Source: Akkermansia muciniphila
GTDB taxonomy: Bacteria; Verrucomicrobiota; Verrucomicrobiia; Verrucomicrobiales; Akkermansiaceae
Length of the DNA: 15,456 bases
Assembly (NCBI GenBank): GCA_943324575.2
Contig: CALPMD020000006.1
Span: 1-15,456, forward strand
Reading direction: 5' to 3'
Shown here: positions 1 to 6,903 of the stretch, in pieces
Layout: each line of letters begins with the position of its first letter
Position numbering within the stretch: position 1 is the first letter of the stretch
Made by a program: the position numbers and the translations under genes
Notes under the pieces: generated by a model
The model's input: the letters and a program-made list of their open reading frames with translations, nothing else
Databases searched by the model: none
What the model was told of the DNA's origin: nothing

Positions 1-100
1 AGGATTTGATCCCGAACTTGCCGAACGGGATGCGGGTCTTGCCGATCTCGAGGAGGAGATTGCGGAAATCTTCTCGGTCGATCTCGGGGATGTCGGCCAC
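1..100 (-). CDS. DUF3820-like small protein, N-terminal fragment (runs off left edge)
   Basis: A reading frame opens at a GTG at position 100, eight bases after the coxB stop, and stays open to the left edge, giving 33 residues. The fragment has an acidic start (MADIPEIDRED) followed by LLLEIGKTRIPFGKFG. The K-T-R-[IM]-P-F-G-K-[FY] core is what I know from the start of DUF3820 proteins, short uncharacterised bacterial proteins once labelled quorum-sensing-regulated virulence factors. The frame has no ATG; GTG is the first reasonable start, with no clear ribosome binding site. The close spacing suggests co-transcription with coxB, but nothing suggests a respiratory role. The family call rests on a short stretch and is tentative; the existence of a gene here is more secure. 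Confidence 0.55.
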   Translation of the reverse strand, partial: MADIPEIDREDFRNLLLEIGKTRIPFGKFGIKS

Positions 101-108
101 CGCAGTGC

Positions 109-903
109 TTAGTTCTTCGCCGTCACGGGCGGGGCCGTTTTGGGGCTATTGCTTTTGAGCGCGGATTCGGTCTGGGACTTGAACCAGGTGTCGAACTGTG
201 CCTTGGGAATCACTTCCATGGAGCCGATCATGTTGCCGTGGCCTTCGCCACAGAGCTGGGCGCAGACGACAAAGGTTTCGAGGGTTTTCACGGGCGTGAA
301 CCACATCGGAATTTCGCGGCCAGGGATGGCGTCCTGTTGGATGCGCATCGGGACAATGCAGTAGTTGTGAATCACGTCCTTGGTGCCGATGTTGAGAACG
401 GCGGCTTGGCTAACCGGGAGCTTGAGGATCGGGCTGGTGAAGTCATCAAGCGCGTTCGGGTCGGTGTAGTCGATGCCGAGTTCGTTGGTGCCGGAAATGA
501 GGTTCGGGTCACGGCGGCCGAATTTGTTGTCGGAACCGGGGTAGTGGTAGGTCCAGCCGAACTGCCAACCGACAACGCGGACGCGGACCGGGTTGAGGTT
601 TTGCACCGTTTTCCAGCTATCGACGCGTTCGGCCCAGAGCGGAAAGGCAAATCCGAGCAGCAAAACGGCCTCGACGATAATGACGCCGACTTCCAAGTGG
701 CTGGAAAGGTGGCTGCGCACGCCTACGTAGGATGCCTTCGGGTTGTTCTTATGCCAGAAGCGGAAAATGCAGTAGAAGAAGAACAGCGTCCAACCGACGA
801 AGAGCGCGATCATGAACCAATGAACGACGTCGATCATGTGGTCGACTTGGCCGCCGTGGGCGGAAAAGTTTTCGGGGATGCCTAGAAACTTGGATGGACT
901 CAT
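109..903 (-). CDS. coxB: Cytochrome c oxidase subunit II (CuA subunit), aa3-type
   Basis: This 264-residue protein takes electrons from a cytochrome c through its CuA centre and hands them to heme a in subunit I. Two membrane helices (about 24-50 and 70-92) are followed by an aromatic stretch (VVGWQFGWTYHYPG, about 110-123) and a periplasmic cupredoxin domain. The CuA ligands are complete: H179 in DVIHN, then C214, C218, H222 and M225 in CAQLCGEGHGNM. The residue between the cysteines that is usually Glu, which also binds Mg, is Gln216. No lipobox and no C-terminal cytochrome c domain are present, so this is an aa3 rather than caa3 form and needs a separate electron donor. The ATG at 903 gives the expected N-terminus. 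It is unusual that subunit II is the last oxidase gene rather than the first. Confidence 0.96.
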   Translation of the reverse strand: MSPSKFLGIPENFSAHGGQVDHMIDVVHWFMIALFVGWTLFFFYCIFRFWHKNNPKASYVGVRSHLSSHLEVGVIIVEAVLLLGFAFPLWAERVDSWKTVQNLNPVRVRVVGWQFGWTYHYPGSDNKFGRRDPNLISGTNELGIDYTDPNALDDFTSPILKLPVSQAAVLNIGTKDVIHNYCIVPMRIQQDAIPGREIPMWFTPVKTLETFVVCAQLCGEGHGNMIGSMEVIPKAQFDTWFKSQTESALKSNSPKTAPPVTAKN

Positions 904-938
904 GGGAAAAGGATGGATGGAGGTGAGTTAGAAAAAAA

Positions 939-1160
939 TCAGCGCTTCGGCGAAACGGGAACGTAATCGTCGGAGAGCGATGGATCGAAGTGGCGCTTTT
1001 CGTGGCGCGAAATGCGGATCATGAAAAAAATAATCGCGCCGAGCATCGCGAGGATCACAAACAACAGAGAGAAAATCGACCAGCCCGCAGCATCCCCGCC
1101 GCCCGCCAGCATGGTTTCGCGGCAGGTGCCACAAGCGATAAACAGAGTGGTGAGATGCAT
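939..1160 (-). CDS. Small single-helix membrane protein with a CxxC pair, oxidase-associated, function unknown
   Basis: A 73-residue protein of unknown function sits between another small membrane protein (10-base gap) and coxB (35-base gap). An N-terminal segment contains C10-G-T-C13, followed by a Gly-rich stretch, one strongly hydrophobic helix (about residues 27-48) and a basic then acidic tail (RISRHEKRHFDPSLSDDY). The CxxC is not followed by His, so it is not a heme c site; it could bind copper or act in thiol exchange, but that is speculation. The start is the ATG at 1160. Its position inside the cox gene group, its size and its single helix suggest an accessory or assembly subunit of the aa3 oxidase. 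I recall comparable Cys-pair, one-helix proteins near oxidase genes in Planctomycetota and Verrucomicrobiota but cannot name a family. Confidence 0.75.
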   Translation of the reverse strand: MHLTTLFIACGTCRETMLAGGGDAAGWSIFSLLFVILAMLGAIIFFMIRISRHEKRHFDPSLSDDYVPVSPKR

Positions 1161-1170
1161 GATGATAGAT

Positions 1171-1371
1171 TTAGAAGTGATTGCTGACGATCTTACGGTA
1201 AAAGTAGACGCCGTACACCGGCATCAAGACCAAGCCGCAGATTCCCACGATTCCATAGGCCATGGTCATGGCCGTGCGCTCTGGAGCCAACGCAAACGCC
1301 CACAGTGCCAAAAACACGCAAAGCAAGGTGCAGATGGTGACGAAGACGATATGGAAACCTTTGAGGGACAT
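1171..1371 (-). CDS. Small two-helix membrane protein, oxidase-associated, function unknown
   Basis: A 66-residue protein beginning MSLKGFHIVFVT, with two hydrophobic helices (about 5-28 and 34-57) and a short basic tail (YFYRKIVSNHF). I chose the ATG at 1371, which starts 28 bases after the subunit IV stop. The frame stays open upstream to a TTG at 1428, but that start would overlap subunit IV by 29 bases and add a polar, low-complexity extension; the ATG start places hydrophobic residues where small oxidase accessory proteins usually have them. There is no recognisable ligand motif. Its position, between the subunit IV gene and another small membrane protein in the cox group, suggests a peripheral or assembly subunit of the oxidase. 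I do not recognise the family with certainty. Confidence 0.75.
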   Translation of the reverse strand: MSLKGFHIVFVTICTLLCVFLALWAFALAPERTAMTMAYGIVGICGLVLMPVYGVYFYRKIVSNHF

Positions 1372-1399
1372 GACGTGATTGGGTTGGGTTGGGGAAACT

Positions 1400-1741
1400 T
1401 CAGCGGCCGGAGTAGAAGAAATTATCAAAGATCGGATCGCCCATGGCCAGAGCCGTTAGTCCGGCGAGGCTACAAACCATGCAGAGGCCCGAGCCGAAGA
1501 GCCAGTAGACCGCCTTCTTCTCGTGATTAAGGTGCATGAAAATAAAGGCAACCAGCGACGCCTTGATAGTGGCGATGGTGAGGCCAAGAATGCAGTCCCA
1601 TTTGTCGAAGCCGTGGATACCGACATCAAGTATGGGAACCGTTGCAACCAGCACAGTGATGATCGTACCGATGAAAAGAACCGACCCTACAAGCATGTAG
1701 GTGCGGACGGATTTTTTGATCGCTTCTGGAGTATCAGCCAT
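1400..1741 (-). CDS. Cytochrome c oxidase subunit IV, prokaryotic (COX4_pro type)
   Basis: This 113-residue protein has three predicted membrane helices (about 14-36, 47-70 and 77-99) and the signature IFMHLNHEKK at about residues 67-76, which is typical of the prokaryotic subunit IV family (CtaF/CyoD/COX4_pro). These subunits pack against subunits I and III and help stabilise the complex; they carry no cofactor. The ATG at 1741 follows the coxC stop by 48 bases. Its place after subunit III is the usual one in bacterial oxidase operons. The length is normal for the family. I leave the gene symbol open because naming of this subunit (ctaF, coxD, caaD) differs between groups. Confidence 0.88.
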   Translation of the reverse strand: MADTPEAIKKSVRTYMLVGSVLFIGTIITVLVATVPILDVGIHGFDKWDCILGLTIATIKASLVAFIFMHLNHEKKAVYWLFGSGLCMVCSLAGLTALAMGDPIFDNFFYSGR

Positions 1742-1789
1742 GGAATTCGATGGATTGCTAAGAGTTGAAAAAAGATAGATTGTGGAGGC

Positions 1790-3403
1790 TTACATCAAGT
1801 AGAGGATCGGGAAGACGAAGATCCAGACCAAGTCGACAAAGTGCCAGAACAAGCCGCCGATTTCGACGCGGTTGGCAAGCCACTCGGGATTGGAGAGGTA
1901 CATCTTGCGACCAAAGAATAGGTAGTAAGCGAGGACGAGAGCACCACCGATAACGTGCAAGCCGTGCAGGCCGGTGATCGTGAAGTAAAGCGCGTAGTAG
2001 GTATTCCACGCCGGGGTAAACTTCGACGCGAAGCCGACCTGCTCGCGAGGAACTGAGAGGCTGGGGAAGGTTTCATCGCCACGTGCTTCGTAGTTAGGAC
2101 CAAAGAACTCTTCTTTGAAGGCGTCGGCTGGAGCGAGTTTGGCCCGGCCTTGGTCTTCAGATTTTTTGGCGAGATCTTTCCAGCCGATGCGGTAGAGTTC
2201 CTTGTGCGTCGGGAAGCGGATCGCCTTGCCATCCTTGTCGACCCCGTAGTCCTTGAGCAATTGGGCTTTAAGCTTGGCAACTTCGCCTTGGTGCCATTCC
2301 CACGCCTGTTTGACGAATGGGCTGCTCTTGATGAGCCATGAGTTTTCGATCGCGACCACAGGATCGATCCCCTTTTCCGCGGCCTTCATGACGAGGTGTT
2401 GGAAGTCGATCGCATCGAGGTGGTGGAACACCATCGGGCTGTCCAGCAGCTTGCCATCGACGACGGTGTCGTCGCGGAGGCGGGATTGCGTGGCGGCAAG
2501 TTTAATGTCGCGCGGCTGAAAATCGAAGTGGGCGGGTGGATCGACGGTGAAGGCGACCGTGGAAATTTCGCTGAGCAACTGAGGAGTGACGACTGCCATG
2601 TCGATGTTCACACCGTCTGAAATCTGCCAATCGCGTTTGTCGGGGTTGGCGGCCTTGGCTTTTTTCCATTCATCGCGCAGGGCATCTGTGCGAATCACCC
2701 CGTTGTGACTGCGGGCCGCGAGGTGGGTCTTTTGGATGCGATTGAGGAGTTCGATCGACAGCGGTTCGCCCGCCTTGGCGATGACTTCAGCCGCTTGGCC
2801 TTGGTGGGTGATGGCGGAGACATCGGCCGTTAGGGTGATTTTTGAATGCTTGTGTTCAGCTTGGGTGAGGAACTCCTCGACCCATGGCTTGTGGAAGCGG
2901 ACGGTGTTGAAGGTCAGCTTGGAGGTCTCGACGTTGATCAGGTTTTCCTCGATCTTGTTGCCATTATGATCGAGCACGAGCTTGCCGGCTTCTGTTTCAT
3001 AGCCCAAGTGGCCTTCGATGACGGAGTAGTCTTTGAGGCGGAGCGCTTGGTGATGGAGCTTGACGTTATATTCCACGCCCTTGAGGACCATGAAAATGAG
3101 CGCACAGAAAACTGTGATGCCCATGAAGAACTGGAACTTCCGCCACTCGCGCAGCTTCAGGGATGCCCAGGCAAAAACCACGGTCACGGAGGAACCGATG
3201 AGCACAAAGGTGTTAATCAGACCTGGCAGGACGGGCAGCGTACGCTCGGGCCACGGGAAGTCTGCGCCGAGGCGGAGAAACACATAGGCCGAGAAGAAGC
3301 CGCCGAAGAGCATGACTTCGGAAGCGAGGAACAACCAGATGGCGATCTTCGAGTTGAAGAGGCCGGTGTCCTTTCGGGGAGTGACGACGTAGGGAATTTC
3401 CAT
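1790..3403 (-). CDS. coxC: Cytochrome c oxidase subunit III with a large insertion between membrane helices 3 and 4
   Basis: Subunit III stabilises subunit I and supports proton uptake. The 537-residue product is more than twice the length of a five-helix subunit III (about 200). Residues 1-117 hold three helices, with E29 in IWLFLASEVMLF matching the family's conserved helix Glu, and a GVEY motif at 109-112. Residues about 459-537 hold the last two helices, with TGLHGLHVIGG (477-487) and WHFVDLVWIFVFP. Between them lies a soluble insertion of about 340 residues (about 118-458; bases 2030-3052) with no membrane segment and no recognisable domain. In the known subunit III topology this loop faces the periplasm. 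The frame is uninterrupted, so this is not an artefact of a frameshift. The ATG at 3403 lies 67 bases after the coxA stop. Confidence 0.94.
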   Translation of the reverse strand: MEIPYVVTPRKDTGLFNSKIAIWLFLASEVMLFGGFFSAYVFLRLGADFPWPERTLPVLPGLINTFVLIGSSVTVVFAWASLKLREWRKFQFFMGITVFCALIFMVLKGVEYNVKLHHQALRLKDYSVIEGHLGYETEAGKLVLDHNGNKIEENLINVETSKLTFNTVRFHKPWVEEFLTQAEHKHSKITLTADVSAITHQGQAAEVIAKAGEPLSIELLNRIQKTHLAARSHNGVIRTDALRDEWKKAKAANPDKRDWQISDGVNIDMAVVTPQLLSEISTVAFTVDPPAHFDFQPRDIKLAATQSRLRDDTVVDGKLLDSPMVFHHLDAIDFQHLVMKAAEKGIDPVVAIENSWLIKSSPFVKQAWEWHQGEVAKLKAQLLKDYGVDKDGKAIRFPTHKELYRIGWKDLAKKSEDQGRAKLAPADAFKEEFFGPNYEARGDETFPSLSVPREQVGFASKFTPAWNTYYALYFTITGLHGLHVIGGALVLAYYLFFGRKMYLSNPEWLANRVEIGGLFWHFVDLVWIFVFPILYLM

Positions 3404-3470
3404 TGGAAAAAGGGAAGGCTGGTGAGGTGATTAACCGCGGAGAATTGGTTGAATGGGGAAAGATGGAGGC

Positions 3471-5342
3471 TCAGTGCTTGTCCGACGAATCAAGGTGCTT
3501 CGGCTCGATCCACTGGGGAAGGAAATCCGACTCGCAATCCGGGCGGCTGTATTCGTAGGGGCCGCGGTAGGTCACAGGCTCCTTGAGGAAGTTACCATGG
3601 CCCGGAGGCGTCGGGGTGGCCCACTCGAGGGTGGTGGCATCCCATGGATTGTCGTTTTCCACCTTCTTGCCAAACTTCCACGAGGTGAAAAGATTGATGA
3701 TGAAGAAGATTTGGAAGAACGCCATCGTCCACGCTCCCATGGACATCAGAATGTTCATATCGATGTGCTGAGCAACGGTATTGCCGAATACGTTCACGCT
3801 GTCCTGAGCCTTCGAGAGATAAGCGTCGCCACCGTTATACCAACGGCGATGGAAGCCCGCCATCCCTTGCACCAGCATCGGGAAGAAGATGAGGTTCATG
3901 CAGATCAAGCTGGGCCAGAAGTGCAGGTGGTTGAGTGTTTTGCTCATGTAGCGGCCGGTGATCTTCGGGTACCAGTGGAGGATCCCCGCGAAGAAGCCGA
4001 AGAGAATCCCTGGAGCCACGACATAGTGGAAGTGACCGATGACATAGTAAGTGTCGTGGAGGTGGAGGTCGGCCAAGTTGAAGGCCAGCGGTAAGCCAGT
4101 GAGGCCGCCGATGCCGAACATCGGGATGAAGGCGCAGGCCCACATCATCGGCGGAGTGAAGCGGATCGAACCGCCCCACAAGGAGATTAGCATGGCGGTG
4201 ATGATCACCACCGACGGCACCGAGATGAGAACCGTGGTGGTTTGGAAGAAGGTGGAAACGGCGGCACCCATGCCGGTCATGTACATGTGGTGAGCCCAGA
4301 CGACGAAGGAGAGGAAACCGAGAACCAGCACGGAATAGACCATCGACTTGTAGCCCCATAGCGGCTTGCGAGTGTTGGCCGGGATGATCTCGCTAACACA
4401 GGCAAAGGCTGGCAACAGAAGCACGTAAACTTCGGGGTGGCCCAAGAACCAGAACAAGTGTTGGAACAGCAGCGGCGATCCGCCACCCGATAGATCGGCG
4501 AGCCCCTCGGTCTTGGTGAACAGGCCGGAAGGCATGAAAAACGACGAGTGCATCACGCGGTCCATCAACTGCATAATGCCGGCAGCCTCAAGCGGCGGGA
4601 AGGCCAGCAGAAGGAGAAAACCAGTCACCAACATCGACCAGACGAAAAACGGCATCCGCATCCAGGTCATTCCGCGAACTCGCAGATTGATAATGGTGGT
4701 GATGAAATTTACCGAGCCAAGAAGCGAAGAAGTGATCAGCAGCACCAGTCCCAGCAACCATTGGGTTTGACCTGCCAGCCACTGATTGACGATCTGGCCA
4801 TCGGCGAAACCGGCGAGCGGCGAGTAGTTGGTCCAGCCCGACTTGGCGGAACCTGACTCAAGAAAAAATGAGGCACACATCACGATGCCGCCGAGGAAGT
4901 AAATCCAGTAGCTCGCCATGTTGAGGCGAGGAAACGCCATATCGGGCGCACCGATTTGTAGTGGCGTCACATAGTTGCCGAAGGCACCAAAGCCCAGCGG
5001 CACGATACCGAGGAAGACCATGATCGTGCCGTGCATAGCACCAAACATGTTATAGGTCTCCCCTGTCACCTTGCCGTCTTGCAGCCAGCGAGCCTTCCAG
5101 CCGTCGGTGAATATCCAGCTCATCCATTCGGGGAGCGGTTGGTGTGGGTAGGCGATACTCCAGCGCATCACCATCATTAGATAGAATCCGAAAGCGAGGA
5201 AGCACAACGCGGTAATTCCATACTGAATACCGATAATTTTGTGATCGGTCGAGAAGATCCATTTCTGGATAAATCCAGGATTGTGGTGATGGTCTTCGTG
5301 ATGGGCGTCGTGCCCGTTAGGTGAGGTGGAGTGAGAGCTCAT
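3471..5342 (-). CDS. coxA: Cytochrome c oxidase subunit I, aa3-type, catalytic
   Basis: This 623-residue polytopic protein reduces O2 to water at a heme a3-CuB site and pumps protons. All metal ligands are visible: H104 (GAMHGT) and H439 for low-spin heme a, H437 (GHFHYVV) for heme a3, and H302, H351 and H352 for CuB (GHPEVY and WAHHMY), with the cross-linked Tyr at Y306. E304 in HPEVY places it in the A1 type of heme-copper oxidases. The D-channel entry is conserved (N123, D134, N141 in GNYV, GAPDM and PRLN). The K-channel lysine position appears to be I380 instead. The N-terminus is His-rich (residues 11-20), and a tail of about 65 residues follows the last helix. The start is the ATG at 5342; the gene follows the cytochrome c no. 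2 stop by 34 bases. Confidence 0.97.
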   Translation of the reverse strand: MSSHSTSPNGHDAHHEDHHHNPGFIQKWIFSTDHKIIGIQYGITALCFLAFGFYLMMVMRWSIAYPHQPLPEWMSWIFTDGWKARWLQDGKVTGETYNMFGAMHGTIMVFLGIVPLGFGAFGNYVTPLQIGAPDMAFPRLNMASYWIYFLGGIVMCASFFLESGSAKSGWTNYSPLAGFADGQIVNQWLAGQTQWLLGLVLLITSSLLGSVNFITTIINLRVRGMTWMRMPFFVWSMLVTGFLLLLAFPPLEAAGIMQLMDRVMHSSFFMPSGLFTKTEGLADLSGGGSPLLFQHLFWFLGHPEVYVLLLPAFACVSEIIPANTRKPLWGYKSMVYSVLVLGFLSFVVWAHHMYMTGMGAAVSTFFQTTTVLISVPSVVIITAMLISLWGGSIRFTPPMMWACAFIPMFGIGGLTGLPLAFNLADLHLHDTYYVIGHFHYVVAPGILFGFFAGILHWYPKITGRYMSKTLNHLHFWPSLICMNLIFFPMLVQGMAGFHRRWYNGGDAYLSKAQDSVNVFGNTVAQHIDMNILMSMGAWTMAFFQIFFIINLFTSWKFGKKVENDNPWDATTLEWATPTPPGHGNFLKEPVTYRGPYEYSRPDCESDFLPQWIEPKHLDSSDKH

Positions 5343-5376
5343 AATTCCGTTTGACGGCGATGTTGAGTGTTAAGAG

Positions 5377-6141
5377 TCAGAGTGCCTTGGCAGGGGCGAG
5401 AGTGATTGGATCAAGTAGAGTCTTGGGATCGAGCTTTTCGCCCGGCAAATCTTTGAGGTGATCTGCGGAGAGTTCTTCGGCGGTGACCGGGCTGCCCACG
5501 ATTTTACGAGCGGCGGAAATCTCAATGGCGGCCTTTGCCATATCGAGTGTGATCACGTCGCCCTTGGTATTGCCGAAGCTGCTGCGAATATAGGTCATAA
5601 CTCCAGCAAGATCCTCAGGAGTCATACCAATGCCTTGCGCCGGCATGACGCCGTAGGTGATGCCGTCGTGCACAGGACCCTGCATCCCGTTAAGTATGAT
5701 CATGGCGAAAAACTGGGTCTCGCCGTTGGGCCATGGCGTACCCGCTAGCGACGGGTAGGTGGAACCATTGCCCTTGCCATCGGAACCGTGGCAACCATTG
5801 CATTTGGCAGAATAGATTTTCGAACCTTTGGCCATGTAGGCGGCTAGTGCCTCCTTTGGCACCGGTCCGGAATCCTCGGCACCACCAGCAGGAGTCCGTA
5901 CGTAGTTTTCACGGAAAAGCGTGCCGTAGGAAAACCAACGCCCCGCATCGCCGAGAATCCCGCCCGCGATCAGCAACACCACGCCGCAAGCAACCAGAGC
6001 CCACAGCGAAATCGGCGCGACGCCATTTTCGACAATCCGCTTTTCACGAGCACACGCGGCGGCATCGCGGACAACAGGACCGTGAGCTTCGGTCACGTTG
6101 ATCGAGTCATCAAGGTCTGGCTTTTCGTTAGGAAGAGACAT
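5377..6141 (-). CDS. Membrane-anchored monoheme cytochrome c (no. 2 of the cassette)
   Basis: This 254-residue protein has a polar N-terminal segment (1-42), one membrane helix (about 43-64), and a periplasmic class I cytochrome c domain (about 97-191). The heme site is C114-N-G-C117-H118, and M166 in YGVMPAQG is the likely sixth ligand. It is clearly related to the cytochrome encoded at 8434-9189: both share CHGxxGxG, an AG..W..G block, GxQGP, TY[IV]R.SFGN and a [VT]-[ST]-A-x-E-L tail. It lies between the CcoO-like gene and coxA, so it may pass electrons to CuA of CoxB, which lacks its own cytochrome domain, or act as the CcoP equivalent of the cbb3-like cassette. It has one heme, not two as in CcoP. 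Confidence 0.9.
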   Translation of the reverse strand: MSLPNEKPDLDDSINVTEAHGPVVRDAAACAREKRIVENGVAPISLWALVACGVVLLIAGGILGDAGRWFSYGTLFRENYVRTPAGGAEDSGPVPKEALAAYMAKGSKIYSAKCNGCHGSDGKGNGSTYPSLAGTPWPNGETQFFAMIILNGMQGPVHDGITYGVMPAQGIGMTPEDLAGVMTYIRSSFGNTKGDVITLDMAKAAIEISAARKIVGSPVTAEELSADHLKDLPGEKLDPKTLLDPITLAPAKAL

Positions 6142-6165
6142 GTTTGAAAGTAGGTGATGATTGAA

Positions 6166-6876
6166 TTATTTCGCCGCGCCCTTGTCTTTTGCAGGCGAGA
6201 AATTCAGCACTGCGGGAACCGCTTGGTCTTTCTTGAGCGAAAGCAGATAGGAAACGAGAGCCTTTGCTTCTGGAGTTGGAACCAGCTCGGTGTCGCCTTC
6301 AGCACCAAAGGGCATGGCCTCTTCGGTTGGGCTACCGGTGATCTTGCGCTTAGTGAACATGAAGTGGTGCGGCGGGCAGGTCGACTGCCAACGCTCTGGA
6401 TCGAGACGCGGATTGTAGAGGTGAGTGAAAAGCCAGACGGATGGGTCCTTGCCAGCGGAGTAGGCCGACTCGACGCGGCGGCCGAGGTTGGATAAGTCGG
6501 GGCCCATGCGTGAGACGCCGATCTGAGCAAACTTTTCGCCGTAGAAGTCGTAGGCGTTAGTTTCGCGACGGGTGTCGCCGCGATCGGGATCGGCCTTCAA
6601 ACCACCCCAATCGGGGCGGTATAAGTCGTTGCCCGCATAGCTCGGACGAACCACCTGCGTATGGCAAAGATAGCAGCCGTTTTCCGCATAGACACGGGCA
6701 CCATCGGCGATCCGACCGGTGCGTTTCGGGAAGAAGATGCCGGTGGTTCCGTCCGTTGCTTCGGATAGCTGGATCGGTGCCAGTTCCCGCATGGAGAAGA
6801 ACGGCATGACGACGACTGCAAGCCATGCGACGCCAAAGCTGGCTGATAGTCCGAGAATGAATGTGCGAAAGCTCAT
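6166..6876 (-). CDS. ccoO: CcoO-like monoheme cytochrome c (cbb3 oxidase subunit II homologue)
   Basis: In cbb3 oxidases CcoO is a membrane-anchored monoheme cytochrome that passes electrons to CcoN. The 236-residue product has one N-terminal helix (about 7-27), then GARVYAENGCYLCHTQVVRP, with the heme site C68-x-x-C71-H72. The C-Y-x-C-H-[ST]-Q-x-[IV]-R-P block is the hallmark of CcoO. It continues with SRMGPDLSNLGRR (about 122-134), matching the GPDL..VG.R stretch of the family; M173 or M188 could be the sixth heme ligand. The length is close to normal and the heme site is intact, in contrast to its partner CcoN-like protein just upstream (27-base gap), which has lost its ligands. The start is the ATG at 6876. 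Its likely role is electron transfer within an ACIII-oxidase assembly rather than feeding a cbb3 active site. Confidence 0.88.
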   Translation of the reverse strand: MSFRTFILGLSASFGVAWLAVVVMPFFSMRELAPIQLSEATDGTTGIFFPKRTGRIADGARVYAENGCYLCHTQVVRPSYAGNDLYRPDWGGLKADPDRGDTRRETNAYDFYGEKFAQIGVSRMGPDLSNLGRRVESAYSAGKDPSVWLFTHLYNPRLDPERWQSTCPPHHFMFTKRKITGSPTEEAMPFGAEGDTELVPTPEAKALVSYLLSLKKDQAVPAVLNFSPAKDKGAAK

Positions 6877-6903
6877 GAAATTTGAGATCTGAAATTTATC
6901 ACC

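Noticed and set aside
238..885. Plus-strand open frame of 215 codons across coxB
   Set aside because: It is antisense to coxB, whose product has complete CuA ligands and helices. The plus-strand product has no recognisable domain and a composition expected of a shadow frame.
939..1160. C10-G-T-C13 of the small protein as a heme c attachment site
   Set aside because: The residue after the second Cys is Arg, not His, so the CxxCH requirement is not met.
1171..1428. Longer 85-residue version of the small two-helix protein starting at TTG 1428
   Set aside because: It would overlap the subunit IV gene by 29 bases and add a polar extension; the ATG at 1371 gives a compact membrane protein with a normal N-terminus.
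2846..3430. Plus-strand open frame of 194 codons across coxC
   Set aside because: Antisense to the N-terminal part of coxC, which contains the conserved subunit III helices; no family features on the plus strand.
3404..3470. Terminator or promoter in the largest internal gap (coxA-coxC)
   Set aside because: The 67 bases show at most a 4-bp AACC/GGTT pairing, no T-run and no convincing -35/-10 pair.
3453..4094. Plus-strand open frame of 213 codons across the 3' part of coxA
   Set aside because: Antisense to coxA where the HFH heme ligands are encoded; the product is charged, His/Glu-rich and lacks any family resemblance.
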